Source: Aradus depressus (Eukaryota > Arthropoda > Insecta > Hemiptera > Aradidae). From it: a stretch of 64,000 nucleotides of DNA. Shown here piece by piece: positions 43,020 to 52,071 of the stretch (position 1 is the first letter of the stretch; each line of letters starts with the position of its first letter). The stretch covers positions 17,285,601 to 17,349,600 of the forward strand of contig OY759225.1 in assembly GCA_963662175.1 (NCBI GenBank). Direction: 5' to 3'. The translations under genes were made by a program, and so were the position numbers. The notes below the pieces were generated by a model. That model worked only from the letters and a program-made list of their open reading frames with translations, made no database searches and was not told the DNA's origin.

Positions 43020-44466
43020 TAGTAGCTTTCGTCGGAGATGGAGTGGGGTGAGCTTCTACTTGCAAGGCATTAGTTGGAGTAGAGTTCATGGCTCCTAAGC
43101 ATATTCTCAGAGCCTTGTACTGAATACGGTCTAACTTGAGGGTGTGAGTTTTGGCTGAATCCGCGTATCACATGCTACCATAATCTATCCTAGTTAATAT
43201 TAAAGCACGGTAGAACAGTAGCGCAATGCTTGGGTGGGATCCATATCTGATCCGGCTAACACACCTGATGACATTTAGAACTTTCTCACAACTGCTGAGT
43301 AGATAATCTATGTGCTCTTTCCAAATAAGTTTTCTATCCAATATTAATCCCAGAAATTTCACTGATTTTACCACCGGAAACGTGTATGGTCCAATGGTAA
43401 TTTCCTTATCATTGTAAGTTTTCCTCTTACGAGTAAAGAACATAGCTGAACTCTTGTTAACTGATAAGTCAAGCCCCAAACCAAGGGCCCATTCATTGAA
43501 CTTCTCCATTGTTACAGCTAATTTTTCAACAGCCTTATTTTTGTCTTTATGGGAGGTGTAAATGAAAATATCATCTGCAAATTGTAGCGTTCGAACCTGT
43601 GGAGAGCATAGTTTTTCTAACTTCCTTGTATAGAGACTAAACAATGTAGGGCTGAGCACTGCCCCCTGTGGCAATCCGTTGGTGACAGTCCTGGGTCCGA
43701 AAAAGGAGTTGTTGTGGGATACGTATAGAGTTCTTTCCCGGAGAAGATTGATACAGGTGTTGATTATCCTTCCGGGTACCGCTATTTCAGTCATGAAGTT
43801 AATTAATAGATATATGTTGACATTGCTGAAGGCGTTGGTTAAATCGAGAAACAATGACACAGTGGTTTCCTTAGAATAGTGCGAAGTGTAAACATCTGTT
43901 ACGAGGCATGTAAGGTTGTCCATGGTGTTATGTTGTTCCCGAAATCCATGCTGTGATTCAGGTAGTATGTCATGTTTTTCGAGCCACCACGTCAGTCTTG
44001 TCTTAACCATTCGTTCGAATGTTTTGCCCAGGCAAGAAGAAAGCGCGATAGGCCGATAAGAGTTTGCATTCTCGGGATCCTTCGATGGTTTCAATATCGG
44101 TCTTATTATTTGAATATTCCAATCACTTACGTCCTCCTCGCCTAGCCAAACTTTATTTAAAATGTTTAGCAGGTTTTGAGCACCCAGAGCTGGGAGTTAT
44201 TTTAGCACAGCGTAGTGTATATTATCATATCCTGGAGTTACATTAGATGCGGACTTTATTGCTTGTTTCAACTCATTCATGGTGAAAGGGCTGTTCACTG
44301 GATCCTTGTTGTCAATGTGGAGGAGTGACCTACCAACATTGGGAGGGACCGCCGGGGGAGCTATCATGTCCAGAAACTCTCCCATCCATTCCCCTGAGCT
44401 ACACTTACTACCTGTTGTAGACATACCCGTCTTCAATCTCTTGAGATTATTCCAGACTATCTTCAA
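43020..44466 (-). pseudogene. LINE reverse transcriptase region, in-frame stops
   Basis: Reads NELKQAIKSASNVTPGYDNI, stop, then WLGEEDVSDW, SYRPIALSSCLGKTFERMV, GLPQGAVLSPTLFSLYT and LQFADDIFIYT (the FADD catalytic box), then ILDRKLIWKEHIDYLL. Stops occur after YAVLK (near 44197) and after IDYGSM (near 43168), in an otherwise continuous frame. With the RNase H downstream and endonuclease-linker sequence upstream it is one decayed element of the RNase H-bearing LINE group. Confidence 0.88.
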
Positions 44467-44906
44467 TGGGGTATCCTTGTTTAATGACTCGCAGAAGGCA
44501 ATCCATTTCTGTCTTTTTTTGTCCTTTAATGTTTTTCTACATACCGCAATACTCTTCTTAACTTATATATAATTTGTTATAGTGGTATTTTTTTTAACCC
44601 TAGAACGACACCTGGGGTCCTGGGAACCCCAACGTTTTGGTTACTGTAAAATTGACTGACTTTCTTGTGATTTTTGACCACTCTGCCTTCTCCCTAAATA
44701 CACCAACACATCTCCCCCACCTATTTCCGAATTTTGTACACTCAGTCTTCTTTTAATCTTTGAGCTGTGCGTGTACAAACTAATCCTGCGGACCCCACTG
44801 TGTAGTTAACGCCTAGTCATTAATACCTTGTAGTTTAATTCTAGTCTTGTAATTGCATACATTTTTTTGGTGTTTATGTTATATTATTATTAACAACACA
44901 CTAAAA

Positions 44907-45011
44907 ATGACTGAAGTTCGGCAGTATTACAATCCTGAAGAAATCAGGAGAACTTACGAGTTAGAAGTTGAAGATTTCGATAGAGACGCTTCCAGTTCTG
45001 ATAGCGACTGA
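44907..45011 (+). pseudogene. piggyBac transposase N-terminal remnant
   Basis: 34 codons from ATG: acidic text typical of piggyBac N-termini (YYNPEEIRRTYELEVEDFD, then DASSSDSD) ended by TGA. The catalytic DDD core is deleted; the C-terminal piece follows 22 bases later. Confidence 0.7.
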
Positions 45012-45033
45012 TAAGTCAAACCATGGTTAGAAC

Positions 45034-45228
45034 ACAGAGACAATTCGACAGGTTTTAGGAGATGTAACAACCCCCGAATCTTCTTCAAAAGTTCAAGTAT
45101 TGCTAGATAAGAAAACTAGATGTTCATTCTACCCGAGGGAAAAAGACAGGAAGACGAAAAGGGCTTGTGAATCGTGTCAACGTGCCATTTGCGAAGACCA
45201 TCGATCCGGAAAATGCATAGAATGCTGA
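45034..45228 (+). pseudogene. piggyBac transposase C-terminal Cys-rich domain remnant
   Basis: 65 codons in one frame to a TGA, ending with the cross-brace-like Cys/His domain: CSFYPREKDRKTKRACESC, CQRAICEDHRSGKCIEC. The spacing of Cys and His fits the piggyBac C-terminal zinc-binding domain that recognises the terminal repeats. Confidence 0.85.
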
Positions 45229-45794
45229 TGCCTGGCACATGGACATTTTTAACGATTTTATTGTTCTGTTTTTGATTATGTAACCACAATCATTCCAGTT
45301 TGATATTTTATCCAGCCATTTTGATATTTTATTTTCTACTTGTTTGAAAAAAGAAAAAGTAAGTTTTTAGTCAATTGCGGTTACCATTATTGATCTGTTA
45401 CGAATAAATAATTGATATTTTAATAGTTTGTTTTCTTTCTGTTGTACTATAACTCCTATTGAGTGTACCAAAAAGATTTATAAGTTTTAAATTTCATTAG
45501 ATTTTTATGAATTTGAGAATATTGAGCTTGGGGTCCCCTAGACCCCACAGTGTCATATTTGAATGCTGAAATAACGGTGTCGTTCTAGGGTTAAAATGAG
45601 CCCGCTGCTTCTCTGTCCAAAGTTCTTGGCATTCTTTATCCCACCAGTGCTTTGGAAATTTATTTTTCTGAGATATTGTATGTGTTTCACTCTTTATTTT
45701 CTTGCGGGGAATTGACTTAGAGGCTGCGTGATTGATCACATCGGTTAGTTCAGCATAACTATAATGCGTCAAGTACACACACACACAGAGGGAG

Positions 45795-45985
45795 AGTGAA
45801 AGAATAGTTAATTAATTAGTGCTGGGGGAGTACATTGCCGTTGATTCACCGAAATCTTTTTATTTTCATTTTTGGAATCAGGGGGTCGGAAAAAATGAAA
45901 TTCAAGTGAAAACTTAACATCGAATCTCTGATATATTACATAAATTCCCTTATACTTCGTATAGCTGGGGGAGAAATATTGAAAT
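45795..45985 (-). repeat. Family R fragment
   Basis: GGGGGAGTACATTGCCGTTG, TCATTTTTGGAATCAGGGGG, ATACTTCGTATAGCTGGGGG: recurrent family R end blocks. Confidence 0.65.
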
Positions 45986-46006
45986 ATGTACACATCAGAA
46001 CATAAT

Positions 46007-46700
46007 ATGTACATTAGGGTGTCCGCTAATTTAAAAAAGTTCGTTTTTTTGAGGTCCCTGCTCAAAATCGTGTATAGTTTGGGGAAAAAAAATTGTGTGA
46101 ATTTTTTTAAAATTTTTGAATTGAATTAAAAGGTTCCTGTAAGAGGTTAAAGTTTAACATGCGGTTTAAATGGGGATTTGAAGTTGTTTTAATCTTTTCA
46201 GCGTAGTTCCCGGTATTTAAATAGAAAAAATCTGAAAATATGTGCATTTGGGTTTTGAAGGTTGCTGATTTTGAATTTCATGTCAAAAATGCATTTCCTT
46301 AAGTTGTAGTTGTCAAAAAACCTATATAAAAAGACGTAAATTATCACTTTTATGAAATAATAATAAAATATATCAATTTATAGGTTTTTTTGACAACTAC
46401 AACTTAAGGAAATGCATTTTTGACATGAAATTCAAAATCAGCAACCGTCAAAACCCAAATACACATATTTTCAAATTTTTTCTATTTAAATACCGGGAAC
46501 TACTCTGAAAAGATTAAAACAACTTCAAATCCCCATTTAAACCGCATGTTAAACCTTAACTTCTTACAGGAACCTTTTAATTCAATTGAAAAATTCTGAA
46601 AAAAAATCACACAATTTTTTTTGCCCAAACTTCACACGATTTTAAGCAGGGACCTCAAAAAAACGAACTTTTTAAAATTAGCGGACACCCTAATGTACAT
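46007..46700. mobile_element. 694-bp near-perfect palindrome (foldback/MITE)
   Basis: Arms 46007-46326 and 46379-46700 are inverted copies of about 320 bp with few differences, around a 52-bp loop. Ends: TAGGGTGTCCGCTAATTT and its complement, each flanked by ATGTACAT. Because ATGTACAT is itself a palindrome, it could be the end of the arms, an 8-bp target duplication, or contain a TA target. No coding capacity. Confidence 0.92.
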
Positions 46701-46842
46701 GGACAAAGCATACGTTGGTGATACGTACTGAGACAACCTGAACTTGCTTGTCGAGTTAGCTGACATCACACAATAGCGAATGGAGCGCTCTTAAATGTTC
46801 TGATGTGGGGATCTTTGGTACCAAATTATAGAGTTCAAAGAA

Positions 46843-46903
46843 GTTTCATACAGAGGGACCCAATGTCCGGAATGGGTGGACATTGGGTCCCTCTGTATGA
46901 AAC
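46843..46903. repeat. Perfect 26-bp stem, 9-base loop
   Basis: 46843-46868 and 46878-46903 are exact reverse complements (core ACAGAGGGACCCAATGTCC) around GGAATGGGT. Pairing does not extend past the stem. Confidence 0.95.
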
Positions 46904-47429
46904 TCAATTTTTAATTTCTTATACCTATAGTTTAAAGAAGTATAATCTTGCGAAAATCTGAGTTCTAGTTTTCAACGGATTCTTGTTATATTTCCGCAAT
47001 CTAGTTTATGACGGCATTATTCATAAAATATATTCTCATATGAAATCTCAATCTTCCATCTCTTTTGTTAGTAACTTTTTCCAATTTTGTAAATATTCAG
47101 TCCTGTATTTTGATGAGTATAAGGTTCAACATTTTTATACCTATATTTCTCACACAAAAGAAGAATTTCATTTCCTAGAACATTCAATTTGATTTTGTAT
47201 GTAGGTTTTTAAATGTCAATAATTTGAAAAAAAATATTCTCTATCTCTTTGATTGTCCTTCAAAATTCTATTTTTGGTGCTTCATTTATCGGCTCTTTAC
47301 TAGGAAATAATTCCCTTTTATCCTGATAATAATGTTTTTACATTGTGCTATACACCAAAAGGTTCTGCCATAAACATGAAATATGTGCTTTATGATCGTT
47401 AAACTTATTAAAAATTGCTGTCTCTATGT

Positions 47430-47600
47430 TTCTGTGTAAGTGTGTCTAGATAGAATGAATGTAACAACACGAAACATTCTATGTGTATTCAAAACCCTGT
47501 AAGGACGACAGCCAAATCGGTCGAAGGGAAGGGAAGGATTAGTGGGAAGGCTTGACACAAATACTCCTATAACTATAATTTTTACATATGGGATAGGACT
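47430..47600 (+). repeat. Family R fragment
   Basis: GTGTCTAGATAGAATGAATG, AAACCCTGTAAGGACGACAG and CCAAATCGGTCGAAGGGAAG are diagnostic family R blocks. Confidence 0.65.
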
Positions 47601-48759
47601 GAACTATTCCCCCCATTTGAAGATCAATAATGGCGCCAACATTTTAAATTCGATTGGAAAAACTGCACTGTTTTTAAGATCCAGCGGACTAATATTTCGA
47701 ATTTATAAAAAAAAAAAAAAAATGAAAGAATAGTAGGTTAGTGACGAATATAATCAAAGACTTTTTCATTTTATCTCAATATATTCTATATTCTTGAGAA
47801 CTACTTAATGACATTTTACATATAATCTTCAAGTAATAAAATAACAAAATCTTAGAATCTTAAACCTATCATTGGTATTCACTTCAGATCATTTCTATTC
47901 TTACTTAGGTTATATATAGTTTACACCTAATTAATTAAAGTATTTATCGGCATACTTACTCGTTAATATAAAAAAGATAGCGTTATGAGCAAAAAGAAAG
48001 AAAAAATCTTCGCGAATAAAAAAAAATCTTCGCGCTATTATCTATGAGGGCAGGAATAAAATAAAGTTTCAATGCATCATAATGCAAATTATCGTACAAT
48101 CTGCCTACGATGATAATGTGATATCGTACATCGTACGTAGGCATGAAATAATCGCATATGTACGATAATTATCGTACGGTTCCGAACATTGTACAGTAGT
48201 CGCATAACTCAGTGTATACTTTGGGAGATATGCGCACGCACAACACGCGTACAACGTGAAGAAAGGAAACAGCAGGAGTGGGAGAGACAACATTTATCAA
48301 ATATTGGATGAGAATGAAAACTATGATAAAAGAACTTTTATAAAACTTGAGCTATTACACTATCACATTTATCGTAAAAGTTCTTTTATAAAAGATCTTT
48401 GTCAAAAAACTTTTATAGTGTAATACCCGCCTAGGACACAGGGCTCCCACATCAAAGAAACAAGTGTTGCATACAAGTTGTACCAGTAACCCCCAATTAT
48501 CGGTCGCTAGTCAGTTGAAGTTGCTGTTCATAATTGTCTTCATCATCATCATTTTTGTTCACCTAGGATAGGTCATCTTTAACGAGTAGGTATCTGACAT
48601 AGCACAGGCGTTTTCGTTTTTTCCTAAAAACATACAATTCAAGAGAAAACTCCACATTAAATTTCTGATAGATTATATTATATTAATAATTAATATAAAC
48701 ACATAAATTTTTCAAAAGAGTAAAAGTGAGATAATAAAAACACAAATGGGAAAAAAAAT

Positions 48760-50256
48760 TTATGGAGCATGGGACATAGATGTTTGCACTTTGTTAATAT
48801 ATAAAATAATAACGTCCATAACATTGGTTCCTGTTAAGCCAGTAATTATCAAGTCTTCTCCATTTTTAAATGTTTTATAAAAATTGTACGAGTCGTTTTC
48901 CAGTATAAATTCGTCTACATTTAAATGTTGACGTCTGGCTTCTGTAGGAAGACCATTGTATCCTATAGCTCCTGCTGCATCTGTAGATCCGTCGAGACCA
49001 TCCGTTCCACCAGACAGAAGAACAACATCGAACTTCGAAGTATTACTTCCAAGTGAAGCATCAATTTCTGAACTAAATCTTAAAGCCATTTCTATATTTC
49101 GACCACCTTTTCCAACACCTGTTACATTAACTGTTGTTTTTCCACCAAAAAGGAAATATATATCATTTATTTTTGAGGATTCATCTTTTAAAAATAATAA
49201 TAATTTTTCAGCACTTTTATTTTCAACAGATAAAATAAGAAATAATCTTTTTGTTGCAGCTTCAAATTGATCAAAGCTCATTTCTTTTTCAATTAATTGA
49301 CAAATGTAACTTGTAAAAATACACAACGCAGAAGAAATATCATCTATTTGTCCCTGAATTGAGTCAGTCATAAGAAAATTAACCTTATCCTCACTGAGTA
49401 AAGTTTTTCTTGTCTCTTGTAATGCTATTCCATTATGTCCTATTATTTTAACAAACGATTTATCAAAAATTTCTTTTGGAATTTGAACATCTTCTGTATT
49501 TAATACTGTGATAACACTCGAAGGTATTCTGTTTATAAGAGAAAACTTTTTTAAAACGCTGATAGCTTTTTTTCTAGTATCATCACTTGGAACTGTAGGT
49601 CCACTGGCTATAGTTTGTAATTCATTGCCAATAACGTTAGATAATATTAATGATACAATTTTCGCTGGATAAGCTAACTGAGCCAATTTACCACCTTTAA
49701 TTTGTGACAAATTTTTTCTTACACAATTTAATTCGGGTATACTTCCACCTGCATGTGCAACCAATTTCGTTACTAAAATTACTTCTTCTAGTGTGACTGG
49801 TGGTATTGGACAAGCTGCTAAAGCCGAACCACCTCCAGATATTAAAACAATAAGAGAATCAGATTCTTTTAAAGGTTTAACTAATTCAATTATTGCTTTA
49901 CCAGCTAATTCACAATTTTTATCAGGTATATTTTCTTTAGGTCCCTCAAATATTTGAAAATTTTCCATTTGAGTTGGTAGTTTTTGACCATTAAGTGTTC
50001 CAACAGGTACACTCAAAATGCCACTTTTAGCTTTTTTTGGCATAATTTGCATTAGTTCAGTACACATATCATAAACAGCTTTTCCAAAGCCCACTACATA
50101 ATAATCTTCGTTTAATTCGAACTGTGAATTCAAACAGAATAGTGTATTACCTTCAACTTTGACTGATGATCTTATGAGTTTTTTTGCGCTAACAGATTTC
50201 ACTACATGTTTGAAAATTTGCCTTAAATGTTTTTTCATTTCTTCATTTTCTCTCAT
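48760..50256 (-). CDS. GLYCTK: Glycerate kinase (MOFRL/GLYCTK type), copy 2, intronless
   Basis: 498-residue paralogue of the 38.5-kb gene, same enzyme family and length, colinear from MRENEEMKKHLRQIFKH to the last codons without a gap I can see. It keeps GFGKAV, LISGGGSALAACP, LILSNVIGNELQTIASGPTV, GKGGRNIEMALRFSSEI, LLSGGTDGLDGSTDAAGA and LIITGLTGTNVMD. Differences from copy 1 near active-site motifs include SALLACP to SALAACP, SDVVG to SNVIG, and GPTDAAGA to GSTDAAGA. The Asp-to-Asn change in the LSDVVG motif could alter activity. There is no intron and no presequence. Upstream text of the two genes also resembles each other (TTATTTAAGATAAGG against TTATTCAAGATAAGA), so the duplication included the promoter side. 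Confidence 0.94.
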   Translation of the reverse strand: MRENEEMKKHLRQIFKHVVKSVSAKKLIRSSVKVEGNTLFCLNSQFELNEDYYVVGFGKAVYDMCTELMQIMPKKAKSGILSVPVGTLNGQKLPTQMENFQIFEGPKENIPDKNCELAGKAIIELVKPLKESDSLIVLISGGGSALAACPIPPVTLEEVILVTKLVAHAGGSIPELNCVRKNLSQIKGGKLAQLAYPAKIVSLILSNVIGNELQTIASGPTVPSDDTRKKAISVLKKFSLINRIPSSVITVLNTEDVQIPKEIFDKSFVKIIGHNGIALQETRKTLLSEDKVNFLMTDSIQGQIDDISSALCIFTSYICQLIEKEMSFDQFEAATKRLFLILSVENKSAEKLLLFLKDESSKINDIYFLFGGKTTVNVTGVGKGGRNIEMALRFSSEIDASLGSNTSKFDVVLLSGGTDGLDGSTDAAGAIGYNGLPTEARRQHLNVDEFILENDSYNFYKTFKNGEDLIITGLTGTNVMDVIILYINKVQTSMSHAP

Positions 50257-50624
50257 CAGTCAAACACTTGGAACTATAATATTCCATATTTATTATTTTT
50301 GAATAAAAAAGTGTTAATCATTCTTAGTTCACTTCTATGCATAAAATAGTTTCAAATTATTTCTGTAGAGTGTAAAAATCAGATTTTTTTATTTATTCAA
50401 GATAAGAATATTATCTAATATCAACTTAACCTATTAATTAATAAATATATGATTCATTATTATAAGTATTATATATATATATATATATATAATATATAAT
50501 AAATAAATTAAAGGAAGTCTGAGATGTAATATGTTGAAATTTTGCTAGTAAAACTACATAACTTAGGTTTTTTGTTTCAATAATAATGTATATATATATT
50601 AGAGATAGTGTAGTTGAAAAGGTG

Positions 50625-50790
50625 GGGCCATGGTGGCCGTGCGGGCTAGAGCGTAGGGCTTTGGTCGCATGGTCTCACAATGGTTGGCGGTTTCGAATGT
50701 CCGGGATTAGAACTCCCTACCGGGGCCACGGACGTTGCAAGTAACTAGATAACAAATTGACATGGCTAATATTGCACCGTACATAAAGCC
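50625..50790 (+). mobile_element. Second tRNA-derived SINE family (Leu/Ser-like head)
   Basis: GGGGCCATGGTGGCCGTGCG, GGCTAGAGCGTAGGGCTTTG and a TTTCGAATGTCC box resemble a long-arm tRNA (Leu/Ser) promoter. It is followed by ACTCCCTACCGGGGCCACGG and an end ACATAAAGCCAAAAAAAA, similar to the 3' end of the GC-rich element at 41.66 kb. It is not a functional tRNA (no proper acceptor pairing, no terminator). Confidence 0.65.
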
Positions 50791-50961
50791 AAAAAAAAGT
50801 TGAAAAGGGGGGACTTAACACAAAAACCTATTCGAACGAAATTTTATAAATAAATTCATAACGACGATATTGATCATTATTCAGCCAAATCGACCAAAAG
50901 GAAGTGGGGGATCAAAGAAGAGGGTCCAATTCAAAAATACCTTAATACTCGTAATGTCAGA

Positions 50962-51290
50962 GGTGCCAGGTAGCTCAGTGGTATGCGTGCTTGGTTACTG
51001 AGCTCAAGATCGTAGGTTCGAAACCCGGCCGGAGGCCCTTAGTTTATTTTATCTGGGAGGTAAAATAAACTTAAGTACGCCGTCCTTCGGATGGGACGTT
51101 AAGCGATGGTCTCGAGCCTGCATGATGTCAGATTCTACTTGTTAAAGACTCCTGCCCTAGTTGAATAAAAATTTGAATAAAAAAATTTAGGACTCCATTG
51201 TAGAGTGACAAAACAGAGTGACAAAATAGCGCTCTGGTAGTAGGTGATATGACCTCGTAATTGCAGTCTGGGCATGAGTCAAAATAGCTA
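50962..51290 (+). mobile_element. SINE copy, full length
   Basis: AGGTAGCTCAGTGGTATGCG (A box), GTAGGTTCGAAACCCGG (B box), TTTATTTTATCTGGGAGGTA, CCGTCCTTCGGATGGGACGT, GCGCTCTGGTAGTAGGTGAT, with a TAGCTAACTATA tail. It pairs tail-to-tail with the next minus copy. Confidence 0.92.
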
Positions 51291-51329
51291 ACTATATATT
51301 ATAGTATTGTTTTTGTTAGTTACTTAGTT

Positions 51330-51603
51330 GTTATGACTCATGCCCGGGCTTCAACTACAACATGTCGCCTTTAACAGAGCGCTCATTCGTTGCTCTGGTG
51401 TACATGAGCTGGGCTCTACTATGGGAGTACCAAATTTTTCCTGTCTAGGTTTATTCACTTAGGGTAGGGGTCTTTAACGAGTACCTTGCAGCGTACAGGC
51501 TCAGGTCAATCGCTTAACGTTCCCAACCGAAGGACGACTTGCTCAAGTTTGTTTCACCTCCTAGATAAAAAATCTAAGTGCCTCGACCGGGTTTCGAACC
51601 GCA
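51330..51603 (-). mobile_element. SINE copy, head-truncated
   Basis: Minus strand: CGGTTCGAAACCCGGTCGAG, TTATCTAGGAGGTGAAACAA, GTTAAAGACCCCTACCCTAA, AGAGCCCAGCTCATGTACAC, AGCCCGGGCATGAGTCATAA. The head is cut just before the B box. Confidence 0.88.
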
Positions 51604-52071
51604 TGTTTGTTATCTTAAATTTCGAGTTCTTGATTCACTACGTTAATGCTATAGATATGTATTACAAAAAGTTTAGTGTCTATAACAAATATGAACAACT
51701 AATTCTTGTTCTTGTACTGCTACGTATTAAATTAGCACTGAATGTTCCTCTATAATATCAAAAATAATTTCGAGAACGTTGGACATAAAATGTGAATTGT
51801 TTATTATTATTTCAAATGTTTACTAATTTTAAATTTATCTTATTTTTATAAAAAGGAAATTAATAAATAATAATAACAAACATTTATTAATGTCTTCATA
51901 TTTTAGTTATATTGGCAACACTGAATTTGTTTTGTGCTTATCGAGATTCATCTATATGAGTCATTCTTTGTTCAGGGTTTTGTGAGTATTTTTCTTGGCG
52001 TCTTAGTTGAAAATTTATCTTCGAAGTGGTTGTAATAAAAAATTAGTATTTTAATATATTTTCAACATAAT

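Larger units (their letters stand above)
44598..45590 (+). mobile_element. piggyBac element, internally deleted, 993 bp
   Basis: Ends CCCTAGAACGACACC and its inverted copy GGTGTCGTTCTAGGG, flanked on both sides by TTAA (44594-44597 and 45591-45594), the diagnostic piggyBac target. Subterminal GGGGTCC/GGACCCC-type blocks lie inside both ends. The interior keeps only the two ends of the transposase gene. Confidence 0.95.
44467..45784 (-). pseudogene. LINE endonuclease-to-RT linker, split by piggyBac
   Basis: 45595-45784 encodes LTDVINHAASKSIPRKKI and KHWWDKECQELWTEKQRAHF. Removing the piggyBac element and one TTAA restores the reading frame into 44467-44594 (VKKSIAVCRKTLKDKKRQKW, IAFCESLNKDTPLK), with one further stop. 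This proves the LINE was there before piggyBac. Confidence 0.8.
40844..48431 (+). mobile_element. PIF/Harbinger-type element, 7.6 kb with nested insertions
   Basis: Left terminus GGCGGATATTACACTATAAA and right terminus (reverse complement) GGCGGGTATTACACTATAAA begin inverted repeats that continue with AGTTcTTTGACAAAGATC for about 50 bp. TAG flanks both ends (40841-40843 and 48432-48434), a 3-bp target duplication as expected for the superfamily, which usually prefers TWA. A truncated Harbinger transposase sits just inside the left end. The interior has been colonised by a GC-rich repeat, a LINE, a piggyBac element, family R and palindromes. Confidence 0.8.

Noticed and set aside
38547..50256. 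Bacterial origin of the glycerate kinases by horizontal transfer
   Set aside because: The motif order and C-terminal block (NDSYNFY, TGLTGTNVMD) look like animal GLYCTK, and base composition matches the surroundings. Absence of introns alone is not enough.
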